Shown: positions 37,333 to 46,994, counted from the stretch's first letter. The stretch is 64,000 nt of DNA from Silicimonas sp. (GCA_022824525.1 JAJDZT010000044.1:18194-82193), one strand, 5' to 3'. Program-made: numbers and translations. Notes: generated by a model not told the origin, from the sequence alone.

Positions 37333-38019
37333 ATGACCGAGTTTGCAATTGATACACCACCCATTGTCGCCCTTCCGATCGCGGGTTCCGATGCTATGTT
37401 CCCGGTTCGACGTGTGTATTGTATCGGTCGCAACTACGCGGCTCATGCCATCGAGATGGGACACGACCCCGACCGCGAACCACCGTTCTTTTTTCAGAAG
37501 AATCCGAACAACCTCGACCCCTCGGGAGAGTTTCCTTATCCACCACACTCCTCCGATGTCCATCACGAAGCGGAGGTGGCCGTCATGCTCAAGTCCGGCG
37601 GCACGAACATTCCGCTCGACCAAGCGGAGAGCCACATCTTCGGCTACGCCCTTTCTTTGGACATGACACGCCGCGACCTGCAGGGTGCACAGAAGAAAAT
37701 GGGCCGCCCTTGGGAAATCGGGAAGGCGTTCGAGCGGTCTGCACCTGTCGGTCCGATCCATCCCGTCTCGTCGACCGGCTTGCTCAATGAAGGCGCGATC
37801 ACACTAAAGGTGAATGGCGAAGTCCGCCAGGAAGGTGATCTGAACCAGATGATCTGGAAAGTGCCGGAGATGATCTCCTATCTCTCCGACTATTTCGAGC
37901 TTGCCGCAGGCGACGTCATTCTCTCTGGAACTCCGGCAGGAGTCGGTCCAATCGCTCGCGGCGACGTGATGGAAATAGCGGCGAATGGTTTAGGGACGGT
38001 GAGAATCCGCGTTACTTAA
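37333..38019 (+). CDS. Fumarylacetoacetate hydrolase family protein (fumarylpyruvate-hydrolase-like)
   Basis: 228 residues. The RRVYCIGRNYAAHAIEMG and DPDREPPFFFQK start, metal-binding HHEAEVAVML (about residues 77-86) and LSGTPAGVGPI are those of FAH-family C-C bond hydrolases, most like fumarylpyruvate hydrolases of the gentisate route (NagK), about 230 residues long. GAAGAGGAACC precedes the ATG. Divergent from the regulator-transporter operon, suggesting that the imported compound is broken down through a fumarylpyruvate-like intermediate. No ring-cleavage gene is nearby. Confidence 0.9.
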   Translation: MTEFAIDTPPIVALPIAGSDAMFPVRRVYCIGRNYAAHAIEMGHDPDREPPFFFQKNPNNLDPSGEFPYPPHSSDVHHEAEVAVMLKSGGTNIPLDQAESHIFGYALSLDMTRRDLQGAQKKMGRPWEIGKAFERSAPVGPIHPVSSTGLLNEGAITLKVNGEVRQEGDLNQMIWKVPEMISYLSDYFELAAGDVILSGTPAGVGPIARGDVMEIAANGLGTVRIRVT

Positions 38020-38283
38020 TGTCTGGCCGCTACCACCAAAGACTCCAAAGTGAAGGACGTTCAGCTTTGCCAAACAAGATGTAGTATCTATTCCAAGTTG
38101 CCCTCTTTCACACAAATCTTCAAAATTCCGATATCCACTTTCGCGTACAAGGATCAGTTCTCCTCTAAATACGGCAAAAGCACGAACTGCGCCCTCGAAC
38201 TTCATCGCTGTGGTCACGAACCGCACAAAGCGGACCGTGCTGAAAATACATTGAACGGCAGCTTTGTCCGCATAGCGGCCATT

Positions 38284-38650
38284 AGTAGCGCGGATGGCCT
38301 GTAAGCCGGATTCTGTACGCCAAAGGCGCGATGACCATTCCTCTGGTCTTGCCGTTGCCGACAAGCTTTAGCTGGCAACCCGGGGTCCGGACCGAAGCGC
38401 GTCCATATGGACCCCCTATTCGCCATTGCTCCTGGTGGGGCTTGCCGTGCCGTCCTTGTTGCCAAGTCCGCGGTGGGCTCTTACCCCACCGTTTCACCGT
38501 GACCACGCATGCATGGCCGTCTGTTCTCTGTGGCGCTGTCCCTCGGGTTGCCCCGGCCGGGCATTACCCGGCACCATCGCTTCGTGGAGTCCGGACTTTC
38601 CTCCCCGGCAGGTTGCCCCACCGAAGCGGCCATCCAGCCATCCGCACCCG
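38284..38650 (-). ncRNA. rnpB: RNase P RNA
   Basis: Bacterial class A RNase P RNA on the minus strand. P1 is closed by GCGGATGG (5' side) and CCATCCGC (3' side). Conserved parts include GAGGAAAGTCCGGACTCC near the 5' end, GGTGAAACGGTGGGGTAAGAGCCC-type core (P9-P11), and CAGAATCCGGCTTACAGG near the 3' end. About 367 nucleotides; ends are approximate. The 5' processing of tRNA depends on it. The 264 bases between this gene and the FAH gene are GC-poor and hold no confident gene. Confidence 0.95.
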
Positions 38651-38690
38651 GTGATCTATGCGATTGATCCTTCTGCGTAAAGCACAGAGG

Positions 38691-39398
38691 TCAACTCTCG
38701 TGCAGCGGCCGCGTCGGTGTGCGTCGTGCCGTCCGTTCAGTCACATCTGCCGGGTACTGTCGCGCCAGGCCTGCCATCATGGCCTCATCCGCAACACTGA
38801 GAGGTCCGGTCTCGAACGGACGGAAGCGCTGCCGGAACGCGCTGAGAACCGTCGCCTGCCCCGCGTCCACGGGATAACCAAAGTAGCTGGCATCACGCAG
38901 GAATTCCCCGCGCATGGAAGGCTCCGGCCAAATCGAAAGCCCCTTCGCCGCCAGGCGCGCCCAATCGAAATATGGTCCGGGATCACTTTTGCGGCCGGGT
39001 GACATGTCGGAGTGCCCGATAATGGCCTTGGCAGGTAGATCGTACCGGTCCATCAGCTCTTCCAGAAGGGCTTCGAGCGTGGACATCAGCGGTTCCGAGA
39101 ACGCGCTTTCGCCATCATTGTCGAGCTCAATTCCGATAGACCGCGAATTGATGTCGTCATGGCCTGCCCAGCTCCCCTCGCCCGCATGCCAGGCCCGGTA
39201 TTCTTCTTCGACTAGCCGGTACAGCGTGCCTTCCTTGTCGATGAGATAATGCGCGGACACCTCAGCCTCGGGGTCGCAAAGACGCTCCAGTGCCGCATCC
39301 ACGCTCTCCATCGCCGTGTAGTGCAGAACGATGAGAGACACGGCCTGCCCACCCTTCCGCGGCCCAAAGTTCGAGGAAGGGTGCGACACGCAATCCAT
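38691..39398 (-). CDS. N-acetylmuramoyl-L-alanine amidase (AmpD-like)
   Basis: 235 residues of the Amidase_2 family. Zinc ligands in IVLHYTAM (about residue 26), GHSDMSPGRKSDPGP (about 137-151); NSRSIGIELDNDG in between. Removes or recycles muropeptide stems; without a signal peptide it is more likely the cytoplasmic recycling enzyme than an autolysin. The length and the RxxRPxxxDG-type end differ from E. coli AmpD, so I do not assign a symbol. Confidence 0.93.
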   Translation of the reverse strand: MDCVSHPSSNFGPRKGGQAVSLIVLHYTAMESVDAALERLCDPEAEVSAHYLIDKEGTLYRLVEEEYRAWHAGEGSWAGHDDINSRSIGIELDNDGESAFSEPLMSTLEALLEELMDRYDLPAKAIIGHSDMSPGRKSDPGPYFDWARLAAKGLSIWPEPSMRGEFLRDASYFGYPVDAGQATVLSAFRQRFRPFETGPLSVADEAMMAGLARQYPADVTERTARRTPTRPLHES

Positions 39399-39403
39399 GA
39401 TCC

Positions 39404-40081
39404 TTACCCTCCGCGGGCCGTCCGGAATGGCGACGGATCCCAGAAACAGGCGAAGCCGTCTCCGTCGGGATCAAGCCCACGACGATCCCGATCCGGTCCT
39501 CCGGCAGCAAGGAATGCGGCCTGCGCCTGATCGGGCGATGCAAACTCAGCGCAGGCCCGGCGATAGCGGTCCTCGTTGAAGTTGCGGGAGCGGCTGTAAA
39601 CCGACTGTCCGACCGGATTGCTGGTCGACAGGGCGAAGGAGACAATGTTTGGTGCCGCCCGACCTGAGGGTCGATCCGGTACTGCCTCGGGCTGTGCAAC
39701 CTGCATGTTTTCCCGCTGCAGCGCCAGGCGATCGCGATCGCTTTCGATGGTCTCGCGTGACGACACCGCGCCGAAGTCCTGTTCATCGGAGATGTTCCCG
39801 TTGTTGCTGCCAAGCGCTGCGGTCTGAACTGGAACGGCGCCTGCGGGTGCAGGAGCGGTTTCGTTCAGAACGCCAAGGGTGTCTTGCGCGATTGCGAGCC
39901 CTTCATCTTCAGGCAGGACATTGCGCGCTTCCAGTTCGGCATCGCGCGCATCGCGTCGTTCGGCATATTGGTTGTAATCTCCGAACCCCACTCCGCGCGC
40001 GTTCGGATTGCTGTCAGGCACACTCGACGCGCATCCCGCAAGGACCAACGCGGCGACCGCCGTTGAAAGGGTGAATTTCAT
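39404..40081 (-). CDS. Lipoprotein with excalibur-like calcium-binding motif
   Basis: 225 residues. Lipobox LVLAGC at residue 12-17, a long low-complexity A/P/E/Q-rich middle, and a C-terminal domain with NEDRYRRACAEFAS followed by RDRRGLDPDGDGFACFWDPSPFR, the excalibur-type EF-hand-like Ca2+ loop (D-x-D-G-D-G). Known in many Rhodobacterales lipoproteins as far as I recall. Function unknown; five bases from the amidase gene. Confidence 0.85.
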   Translation of the reverse strand: MKFTLSTAVAALVLAGCASSVPDSNPNARGVGFGDYNQYAERRDARDAELEARNVLPEDEGLAIAQDTLGVLNETAPAPAGAVPVQTAALGSNNGNISDEQDFGAVSSRETIESDRDRLALQRENMQVAQPEAVPDRPSGRAAPNIVSFALSTSNPVGQSVYSRSRNFNEDRYRRACAEFASPDQAQAAFLAAGGPDRDRRGLDPDGDGFACFWDPSPFRTARGG

Positions 40082-40114
40082 TGCTCTGCTCTGCCCGTTT
40101 TGTTTTGCAGGCTT

Positions 40115-41599
40115 TTACCACCATTTCGGCGGTTTGGCTACAAATCCGGCACGATCTTCCAGCGAGTGTGCGATATTCAGCAAATCGCCTTCTTCCCAAG
40201 GCTTGCCGATCAACTGCAATCCAAGGGGCAGACCTTGTCCATCGACACCGGTCGGAACCGCAATTCCGGGAAGCCCCGCAAGGTTCACCGTCACCGTGAA
40301 GACGTCGTTCAAATACATCTGCACCGGATCATCGAATTCCTGACCAAGGGGAAACGCCGCTGACGGTGTCGCCGGTGTAAGGATCGCATCGACACCCTGC
40401 TCGAAGACGTCCTCGAAATCCTTCTTGATCAGGGCACGAACGCGTCGCGCGCGGTTGTAATAGGCATCATAGAAACCAGCCGAGAGAACGTAGGTGCCGA
40501 TCATCACCCGGCGCTTGACCTCGTCTCCGAAGCCCTCGGCGCGCGTTTTCTCGTACATCGCTGTGATGCCGTCCCCTTGTGACAGCTTGGCCCTGTGTCC
40601 GTAGCGCACCCCGTCATATCGGGCGAGGTTCGAAGAGGCTTCCGCAGGCGCGATCACGTAATAGGCGGGAAGCGCATACTTGGTGTGCGGCAGACTGATA
40701 TCAACGAGCTTTGCGCCCGCATCCGCCAGCATTTCGCGACCCTGCGCCCAAAGCGCCTCGATCTCGTCCGGCATGCCATCCATCCGATATTCCTTCGGAA
40801 TACCGATCGTTTTTCCCCGGATGTCACCGGTGATCGCTGCCTCGAAATCGGGCAGCGGAAACTCTGCGGACGTTGAATCCTTGGGGTCGTGCCCCGCCAT
40901 CGCCTGCAACATGATGGCCGCATCGCGTACAGACTTGGTCATTGGCCCCGCCTGATCGAGCGAGGACGCAAAAGCCACGATACCCCAGCGCGAGCAGCGC
41001 CCATAAGTTGGCTTCAACCCGGTGATCCCGACGAAAGCCGCGGGTTGGCGGATCGAACCGCCGGTATCCGTCCCGGTGGCCGCAAGACACAGATCGGCCG
41101 CGACCGCCGATGCTGATCCGCCCGACGACCCACCAGGTGTGAGGTCAGTCGCATCATTGCCCCGACGCCACGGGTTGATGACATTGCCGTAGGTCGACGT
41201 CTCGTTCGACGACCCCATGGCGAATTCGTCCATGTTGAGCTTGCCAATCATGACCGCGCCCGCGTCGAACAACTGGCTGGTGACGGTCGATTCATACTCC
41301 GGCTTGAACCCGTTCAAGATCGCGCTGGCAGCTTGGCTCGCCACACCCTTGGTGCAGAAGAGGTCCTTGATACCAAGGGGAATGCCACACATGGCCGGTG
41401 CGTCGCCGGCTGCAATTCGCGCGTCCGCCGCCTTGGCCTGCTCACGCGCGAGGTCCGGCGTGTGATGCACAACCGCATTCAATGTGGACGCCGCCTCGGT
41501 GGCCGCCAGACAAGCCTCCGTCAGTTCAACCGAGGTGATCTCACCGGCCCGCAGTTTGTCACGCGCCTCGGCAATGGTCAGTGTATTCAGGTCGCTCAT
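40115..41599 (-). CDS. gatA: Glutamyl-tRNA(Gln)/aspartyl-tRNA(Asn) amidotransferase subunit A
   Basis: 494 residues. Amidase-signature enzyme producing ammonia for the GatCAB reaction. The catalytic Lys is in IPLGIKDLF (about residue 80), and the cis-Ser/Ser pair in [19 protein letters not shown], then [13 protein letters not shown] (about residues 155-185). The start overlaps the gatC stop by one base (TGATG). gatB is not adjacent. Confidence 0.98.
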   Translation of the reverse strand: MSDLNTLTIAEARDKLRAGEITSVELTEACLAATEAASTLNAVVHHTPDLAREQAKAADARIAAGDAPAMCGIPLGIKDLFCTKGVASQAASAILNGFKPEYESTVTSQLFDAGAVMIGKLNMDEFAMGSSNETSTYGNVINPWRRGNDATDLTPGGSSGGSASAVAADLCLAATGTDTGGSIRQPAAFVGITGLKPTYGRCSRWGIVAFASSLDQAGPMTKSVRDAAIMLQAMAGHDPKDSTSAEFPLPDFEAAITGDIRGKTIGIPKEYRMDGMPDEIEALWAQGREMLADAGAKLVDISLPHTKYALPAYYVIAPAEASSNLARYDGVRYGHRAKLSQGDGITAMYEKTRAEGFGDEVKRRVMIGTYVLSAGFYDAYYNRARRVRALIKKDFEDVFEQGVDAILTPATPSAAFPLGQEFDDPVQMYLNDVFTVTVNLAGLPGIAVPTGVDGQGLPLGLQLIGKPWEEGDLLNIAHSLEDRAGFVAKPPKWW

Positions 41600-41886
41600 C
41601 ACTCAACCACCTTCGGTACCGCGAAAAATCCTTCTCGCGCATCCGGCGCGTTCGACAGAACCTTGTCCTGTTGATCGCCGTCAGTGACCACGTCTTCGCG
41701 TCGCTTCAGACGCATCGGCGTGACGGAGGTCATCGGCTCAACACCCCCGACATCCACTTCGTTCAATTGTTCGACGAACCCGAGGATCGCGTTGAATTCC
41801 CCGGCAAGCGCATCAAGGGCGTCTTCCTCGACCTTGATCCGAGCCAACTTCGCCACTTTTCGCGCGGTTTCCTTGTCAATCGACAT
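41599..41886 (-). CDS. gatC: Glutamyl-tRNA(Gln) amidotransferase subunit C
   Basis: 95 residues, the small stabilising subunit. [37 protein letters not shown] and the [10 protein letters not shown] end are typical. Directly upstream of gatA. Confidence 0.96.
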   Translation of the reverse strand: MSIDKETARKVAKLARIKVEEDALDALAGEFNAILGFVEQLNEVDVGGVEPMTSVTPMRLKRREDVVTDGDQQDKVLSNAPDAREGFFAVPKVVE

Positions 41887-41984
41887 CTGTCTATCGACCT
41901 CCTTTGAACGAAGGCCCGTTTAGCGTGCAGGTTCGCTGATGCCAAGCCTTGCGAAGCGGGATTGCTCGCGCCAGTCTGGCAGAC

Positions 41985-42392
41985 ATGAAGCTCACACTCC
42001 ATCATATCAATCTCTCGACCGACAAGGTCACCGAAATGGACCGATTTTATCGGGACGTCTTGCTGCTCGACCGCGAAACGGATGGCTTACCGAAGCTGGA
42101 AAAGGGACAAGGTTATGCGGGCGACGTGGCCTTTGTCACGGACGGTGCGATCCAGACCCATATTGCAGAACGCGACGTGCTGGCGGGATTCAAGACGGGC
42201 GAGATCGTCAATGCCGTTGCGCGCGGCCACATCGCGTATCGGACGGATGATCTCGACAAGTTCAAAGAGCATCTGGATGCAGCAGGCGTTCCCTATTCCG
42301 ATTGGGGCCACAAGGCTGTTGCGGGGTGGAAACAGATCTTCTTCTACGATCCCGACGGCAACGTGATCGAGGTGCACGAAGTCAGCGAGTGA
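41985..42392 (+). CDS. VOC family (glyoxalase/dioxygenase) protein
   Basis: 135 residues. Two beta-alpha-beta-beta-beta halves with LTLHHINLSTDKVTEM at the start, HIAYRTDDLDKFKEHL and FFYDPDGNVIEVHE at the end; H and E are candidate metal ligands. The ATG at 41985 is chosen because homology-like sequence starts there. It converges with and overlaps by eleven bases the ceramidase-like gene. Confidence 0.9.
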   Translation: MKLTLHHINLSTDKVTEMDRFYRDVLLLDRETDGLPKLEKGQGYAGDVAFVTDGAIQTHIAERDVLAGFKTGEIVNAVARGHIAYRTDDLDKFKEHLDAAGVPYSDWGHKAVAGWKQIFFYDPDGNVIEVHEVSE

Positions 42393-43020
42393 CGTGTCGC
42401 CGCCAGGTTTCGATCATCCAACCAAGCATGAACGCGTTCAGGATATGCCAGAAGAAATGGGTTCCGAGGGGGAACGCCATGCACAGCGGCTCATCGATCG
42501 ATCGCATTGTCAGCGACAGGCAGAGTATCGACGCGCCGATAGCAAGGTTTCGAGCCGTTTGCGGACTTCGCTGGCGAAGCAGCAAGGCATAGGCAAAGAT
42601 CAGAAGCGGCAACGGCCAATAGAAGCTTGAGATGGAAAAGAACGGCAGGGCACCGAAAACAGGCGTCAGAAGCGCCGAATACGGAACGAAAGCGACGGCC
42701 CCTACGGCGGACAGCCATACGGGCCAAAGCCAGAAGTCTCGGTTGGCCAGAAAGATATAAACCAGCGAGAACAACAAGATCGGCGTGGTATCGACCAACG
42801 CGGCCCAAGGCGTGGCATGCGTGTGAAACAAGTAAGACCCGACACCAATGGCGAAGAGGATACCCGCAAGCCCTCTGCCCCAGATGAGACCTTCGCACCG
42901 TCGCCACATGATCAGAGCCGCCACGATGAACGCGAGATTCGTCACAGCGTTCACCGGCTCCGACCAGTAACTCGGGTCGGTCCGCTCGCAATACGCGTCG
43001 ATATGGCGGGTCCAGTCCAT
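42382..43020 (-). CDS. Ceramidase-like (CREST superfamily) membrane protein
   Basis: 212 residues, about seven membrane helices. YWSEPVNAVTNLAF near residue 18, GSYLFHTHATPWAALVDTTPI (about 60-80) and GTHFFWHILNAF near the end give the metal-binding histidines and acidic residues of the alkaline ceramidase/CREST hydrolase fold. Bacterial members may hydrolyse amides of sphingolipid or amino-lipid type; the substrate is unknown. Confidence 0.87.
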   Translation of the reverse strand: MDWTRHIDAYCERTDPSYWSEPVNAVTNLAFIVAALIMWRRCEGLIWGRGLAGILFAIGVGSYLFHTHATPWAALVDTTPILLFSLVYIFLANRDFWLWPVWLSAVGAVAFVPYSALLTPVFGALPFFSISSFYWPLPLLIFAYALLLRQRSPQTARNLAIGASILCLSLTMRSIDEPLCMAFPLGTHFFWHILNAFMLGWMIETWRRHVTR

Positions 43021-43091
43021 GTCCGAAAGGCCAACTGTTCATACGCAACCAATGAGGTAGCCTTGACGCAGAGATCGCCAGGAGGGAACCC

Positions 43092-43784
43092 ATGAAATTC
43101 ACTTGGCTGGGCCATGGCTCGATGCGGATTGAAAGCGGCAGCACCGTCCTATTGATCGACCCCTGGCTGACCGGAAACCCCAGTTTGCCCGAAGATCAGC
43201 ACGAGGCCGCGACCGCGGGCGGGACACATATCCTGCTGACACACGGACATTTCGATCATATCGCCGACATCCTGCCGCTCGCGAAGAAACTCGGCGTTCC
43301 GGTCATCGGCCAGTACGATCTTCTCAGCCACTGGGGCGAACATGAAGGGATTGAAGCCGTCGGCTTCAACAAGGGCGGTACCGTCGATGCTGGCGGCGTG
43401 TCCGTGACAATGGTGCCCGCGAGCCATTCCTCCACCGTCCCCTCGCCAGACGGCCCCCGCTGCATTGGCAGCGAAGTTGGTTTCATGCTGAAGGCTGAGG
43501 GAAAATGCGTCTACGTGTCCGGCGACACGGATATCATGGCCGACATGGGTTGGATGGGTGAATACCATGCGCCAGATATCGGCATCCTGTCCGCCGGTGG
43601 GTTCTTCACCATGGACATGAAGGCAACCGCATGGGCCGCAAGGAAGTACTTCAACTTCCAAACAGTCATCCCGGTTCACTACAAGACCTTCCCGATCCTC
43701 GAGCAGGACGCATCGGAGCTGATTGCCGGTTTGCCGGGCGTGGACGTGAAAACGCCCGAGGTGATGGAACTAGTCGAACTTTAG
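43092..43784 (+). CDS. UPF0173 metal-dependent hydrolase (metallo-beta-lactamase fold)
   Basis: 230 residues. MKFTWLGHGSMRIE start, HxHxDH site in LTHGHFDHI, later VSGDTDI and a final VHYKTFP histidine; this is the UPF0173 (YtkL) group of MBL-fold proteins. GGAGGGAACCC precedes the ATG. Function unknown despite the hydrolase fold. Confidence 0.95.
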   Translation: MKFTWLGHGSMRIESGSTVLLIDPWLTGNPSLPEDQHEAATAGGTHILLTHGHFDHIADILPLAKKLGVPVIGQYDLLSHWGEHEGIEAVGFNKGGTVDAGGVSVTMVPASHSSTVPSPDGPRCIGSEVGFMLKAEGKCVYVSGDTDIMADMGWMGEYHAPDIGILSAGGFFTMDMKATAWAARKYFNFQTVIPVHYKTFPILEQDASELIAGLPGVDVKTPEVMELVEL

Positions 43785-43808
43785 GGAACTGTCTGTTCTG
43801 GCGGCAGA

Positions 43809-44387
43809 TCAGCGCAAACCGTCCGTGCCCTCGATGTCGTCCACCGACAAACCACCAACGCGAGGCAGCGGCCGGCCACTATCCGTGACGGCAAGCGCCA
43901 CGAGGATTTCATCCGGAGCAGGCGCATCGACTATCCGGGCCTCCACGGCATCGTAGTGGCTGCGAACATAGGCTGCATCCTTGTGCCCCAAAGGAACGTC
44001 CAGCGTTGCGCCTGCGCCGCCGCGCTTCTTGGCGGACGGGATGAGGGCCGCGCCTCCGCCGACCGCATCCCGGAACGGACCGCCCATCGACGGGTGCAGG
44101 ATCGCTGCCGCATGCTCAAGCTCACCGTTCAGTCCCACCATCGCGGCTTTTCCGTAGCTCTCTACAGCCTCGGGGGTGATGCCGAGAGCCTGAACCGCGC
44201 GTTGCCCCAGTGTCCCACCGAGAGAGGCACCGATTTCAACCAGTTCGGACAGGTCCTGTTCGAAACGTCCGGCGAACGGATTTGCGATCACGGCCATCGC
44301 GACGGCCTTCCGCGTTGCCGGTGAAACGGGTTGGCCCAGCTCGCGATGCGTCTCCTCAACGGTGACGACCAGCTTACGTATCTCCAT
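43809..44387 (-). CDS. Amino acid synthesis family protein (DUF1185)
   Basis: 192 residues beginning MEIRKLVVTVEETHRELG. The family is annotated as 'amino acid synthesis' on weak grounds; the sequence has GKAAMVGLNGELEHAAAILHP and VPLGHKDAAYVRSHYDAVEA conserved stretches. The ATG at 44387 lies within the end of tadA (14-base overlap), so the two are co-translated. Confidence 0.88.
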   Translation of the reverse strand: MEIRKLVVTVEETHRELGQPVSPATRKAVAMAVIANPFAGRFEQDLSELVEIGASLGGTLGQRAVQALGITPEAVESYGKAAMVGLNGELEHAAAILHPSMGGPFRDAVGGGAALIPSAKKRGGAGATLDVPLGHKDAAYVRSHYDAVEARIVDAPAPDEILVALAVTDSGRPLPRVGGLSVDDIEGTDGLR

Positions 44388-44847
44388 TCGTCCCGCGCCT
44401 TTCCTTGAAAAACCCCTGCAGAAGCGTGCGCGACGCCGTCTCTCCGATCCCGTCATAGACTTCCGGGACGTGATGACACTGTGCATGCGAAAAGACCCGG
44501 GCACCATGGGCGACCCCACCCGATTTCGGATCGGACGCTCCGTAGTAAAGTCGTGCGACCCGTGCTGCCGAGATCGCGGCGGCGCACATCGGGCAAGGTT
44601 CCAGCGTCACGTAAAGATCGCACCCCGACAGTCTCTCGGAGCCCAGCGCGGTCGCGCCGGCCCTGATCACTTCCATCTCGGCATGCGCCGTCGGGTCCTG
44701 CCGCTCGCGCATGCGGTTCCCCGCAACAGCCAGAACTTCGCCATTCGGACCGACCAGCACCGCGCCCACGGGCACTTCTCCGCGCGCCGCAGCCGCCTCA
44801 GCTTCCGCCAGAGCGGTATCCATGTGGGAACGAAAGTCAGTCTTCAT
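44374..44847 (-). CDS. tadA: tRNA-specific adenosine deaminase
   Basis: 157 residues. Converts A34 to inosine in tRNA-Arg(ACG). Zinc site: HAE in TAHAEMEV and PCPMC in TLEPCPMCAAAI. RLYYGASDPKSGGV is typical of TadA. Divergent from the pseudouridine synthase with 85 bases between. Confidence 0.97.
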   Translation of the reverse strand: MKTDFRSHMDTALAEAEAAAARGEVPVGAVLVGPNGEVLAVAGNRMRERQDPTAHAEMEVIRAGATALGSERLSGCDLYVTLEPCPMCAAAISAARVARLYYGASDPKSGGVAHGARVFSHAQCHHVPEVYDGIGETASRTLLQGFFKERRGTNGDT

Positions 44848-44932
44848 CCTGCCTCAAATACGTGCGCGAGCGCGCGGAGCAAAGACCCAAGCGTCCCTTT
44901 CCTCGGGCGGCGTGAACCGTTATGCCCCATCC

Positions 44933-45757
44933 ATGTCCGACACACCAAGCTCCAACAGGATCGCCAAGGTCCTTGCGCGCCACGGCATCGCCTCTCGCCG
45001 GGAGGCGGAAAAGATCATTGCCGATGGTCGCGTCACGGTGAACGGGAAACAGATAGAAAGCCCCGCTCTGAACGTCACGGACAAAGACGTCATAACGGTT
45101 GATGGCAAACCGCTTGAAGAGCGCGACCCGCCCCGCATCTGGCTGTACAACAAGCCAACCGGCCTCGTGACAACAGAACGGGACGAAAAGGGCCGAGACA
45201 CCGTTTTTGCCGCCCTGCCAGACGATCTGCCGCGCGTGATGTCGGTGGGACGGCTTGACCTCAACTCCGAAGGGCTTCTGCTTCTGACGAATGACGGCGA
45301 AATCAAGCGCCGCCTCGAACTGCCCTCAACCGGATGGCTTCGCAAGTACCGCGTGCGGGTCCACGGCACACCGAAAGACGAGGATTTCGAGCCTCTTCGG
45401 AAAGGCCTGACCGTCGAGGGGGAGCAATTTCGCCCCATGACCGTCACGCTCGACCGTCAGCAAGGCCGGAACGCATGGGTGACCGTTTCCCTCCGCGAAG
45501 GCAAGAACCGCGAAATCCGTCGGGCGATGGAGGCCGTGGGCTTTGCCGTGAACCGACTTATCCGCATCAGCTACGGCCCATTTCGACTGGGCAACCTGAA
45601 GACCGGCGAAGTTGAAGAAGTGCGTCAGAAGATCGTCCGAGAACAACTTGGACTTGAGGCGCCGGAAGGGGGAAAAAACGCGCCGAAGCGTCAAGATCAG
45701 AAGCCCAAAAGACAGCAAAAACCAACAGGCCGACGGCGAAACCCCCGTAAAACATAG
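44933..45757 (+). CDS. 23S rRNA pseudouridine synthase, RluB/RsuA type
   Basis: 274 residues. S4 RNA-binding domain at residues 5-65 (RIAKVLARHGIASRREAEKII), then the RsuA-type catalytic core with aspartate in VGRLDLNSEGLLLLTNDG (about residues 101-118). A basic C-terminal tail rich in K, Q and P follows, as in many alphaproteobacterial RluB. Most likely modifies 23S rRNA (RluB); RluE or RsuA cannot be excluded. The ATG at 44933 is supported by the start of the S4 domain. Confidence 0.93.
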   Translation: MSDTPSSNRIAKVLARHGIASRREAEKIIADGRVTVNGKQIESPALNVTDKDVITVDGKPLEERDPPRIWLYNKPTGLVTTERDEKGRDTVFAALPDDLPRVMSVGRLDLNSEGLLLLTNDGEIKRRLELPSTGWLRKYRVRVHGTPKDEDFEPLRKGLTVEGEQFRPMTVTLDRQQGRNAWVTVSLREGKNREIRRAMEAVGFAVNRLIRISYGPFRLGNLKTGEVEEVRQKIVREQLGLEAPEGGKNAPKRQDQKPKRQQKPTGRRRNPRKT

Positions 45758-45900
45758 GATTTCCGGGAATCTGCTGCAATTGGCAGACCGAATGCAGACT
45801 TCCGTATTTCGGCGTCATCCGGCTTTCATACGTCTCGCCTATGGCATGCCGGTGCATGTTTTCTTATGTTGAGCCTGAACAAACAGGGGTGTCACCGCAG

Positions 45901-46098
45901 ATGCATCGTTTCGCACTGGCATTGATCGTTGCAGCGATCTTGGTCGGTCTGACGGTCGTTCTTCTCAGAAGTGCGGCGCGGTCGTTCGAACGTGCAGGCG
46001 GAACCGCGGCCCTGACTTCCGGGGGAGCCATGCAAAAAGCAGCCTTTTTCGTGCTTTTGTGTCTGATCTTATACGTCTCCATCAGCGGGGGCGCCTGA
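45901..46098 (+). CDS. Small two-helix membrane protein, first gene of XpaC-TelA locus
   Basis: 65 residues, MHRFALALIVAAILVGLTVV start and a second hydrophobic helix near the end (AAFFVLLCLILYVSI). The stop overlaps the XpaC start as TGATG, so it belongs to that operon. It has no recognised domain. An inverted repeat CTGC-AATTG-GCAG at 45774-45786 lies in the likely promoter region of the operon. Confidence 0.75.
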   Translation: MHRFALALIVAAILVGLTVVLLRSAARSFERAGGTAALTSGGAMQKAAFFVLLCLILYVSISGGA

Positions 46099-46973
46099 TG
46101 GCACAACGCTATGGCGGCAAGCACAGTCCTGGCGCGGCCTCGCACCCGCGTGCCCCCGAAGACATTCGGCGGTCGCGTTCCGGTGCGCGCGTCAACTTCC
46201 TGTTCATCGCCCCGGTGCCAATGCTTCTGGTCGGGTTCCAGATGGAACCCACTGGGCTTTTCCTGAAAATTTTGGCCTTCGGCATCATGATGCTGGCAGC
46301 ATGGCTGACCCGTGAAGGGCTGGTGGCGGAGGATGCCTACCACGCACGCCGTGTCGCCAAGAAACCCGCCATACCGCGCAAGATATTCGGCTCTGTGCTG
46401 ACCGGTGCCGGTCTTTTTACCGCCGGCCTGAATCCGGAGACCTTCAGTCTTCTGAACCCCATACTCTATTTCATTCTCGGAACGGTTCTTCACTTCACCG
46501 CGTTTGGTCCAGATCCGCTTCAGGACAAGGGCACGGAAGGGATGAACGAATACCAGACCGACCGTGTCGCCCGTGTTGTCGATGAAGCAGAACGCCACCT
46601 CGCTGCGATGAAAGACGCCATTCGGCGCGCGCGTGTCCCCGCGCTTGAGCGGCGCGTCGGCGACTTCGTCGAAACCGCGCGGGGCATGTTCCGTGTTGTC
46701 GAGGAAGACCCCCGCGATCTGACGAGCGCACGCAGGTTTCTTGGCGTTTATCTTCTGGGCGCGCGCGATGCGACAGTGCAGTTTGCAGACCTCTATTCCC
46801 GGTCGCAAAATGAAGAAGCCCGTGCGGACTACGAGGCGTTGTTGGACGACCTTGAAAGCTCATTTTCTCAAAAAACCGAAAAACTGCTTCTGGACGACAA
46901 GTCCAGCTTGGACGTGGAAATCGAAGTTCTCCGCGACAGGTTGGAACGCGAAGGCGTTCGAAGCGAAATTTGA
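46098..46973 (+). CDS. XpaC family protein (5-bromo-4-chloroindolyl phosphate hydrolysis)
   Basis: 291 residues. Two to three membrane helices (about residues 33-75 and 118-140) then a cytoplasmic helical domain (about 145-291). The pattern and the TelA neighbour identify the XpaC family. Despite the name XpaC is not an established phosphatase; it is commonly linked with TelA in tellurite and stress gene clusters. Adjacent genes are telA (22 bases) and the small membrane protein (overlap). Confidence 0.85.
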   Translation: MAQRYGGKHSPGAASHPRAPEDIRRSRSGARVNFLFIAPVPMLLVGFQMEPTGLFLKILAFGIMMLAAWLTREGLVAEDAYHARRVAKKPAIPRKIFGSVLTGAGLFTAGLNPETFSLLNPILYFILGTVLHFTAFGPDPLQDKGTEGMNEYQTDRVARVVDEAERHLAAMKDAIRRARVPALERRVGDFVETARGMFRVVEEDPRDLTSARRFLGVYLLGARDATVQFADLYSRSQNEEARADYEALLDDLESSFSQKTEKLLLDDKSSLDVEIEVLRDRLEREGVRSEI

Positions 46974-46994
46974 CCAGCGAGGAGGGAACACCCC

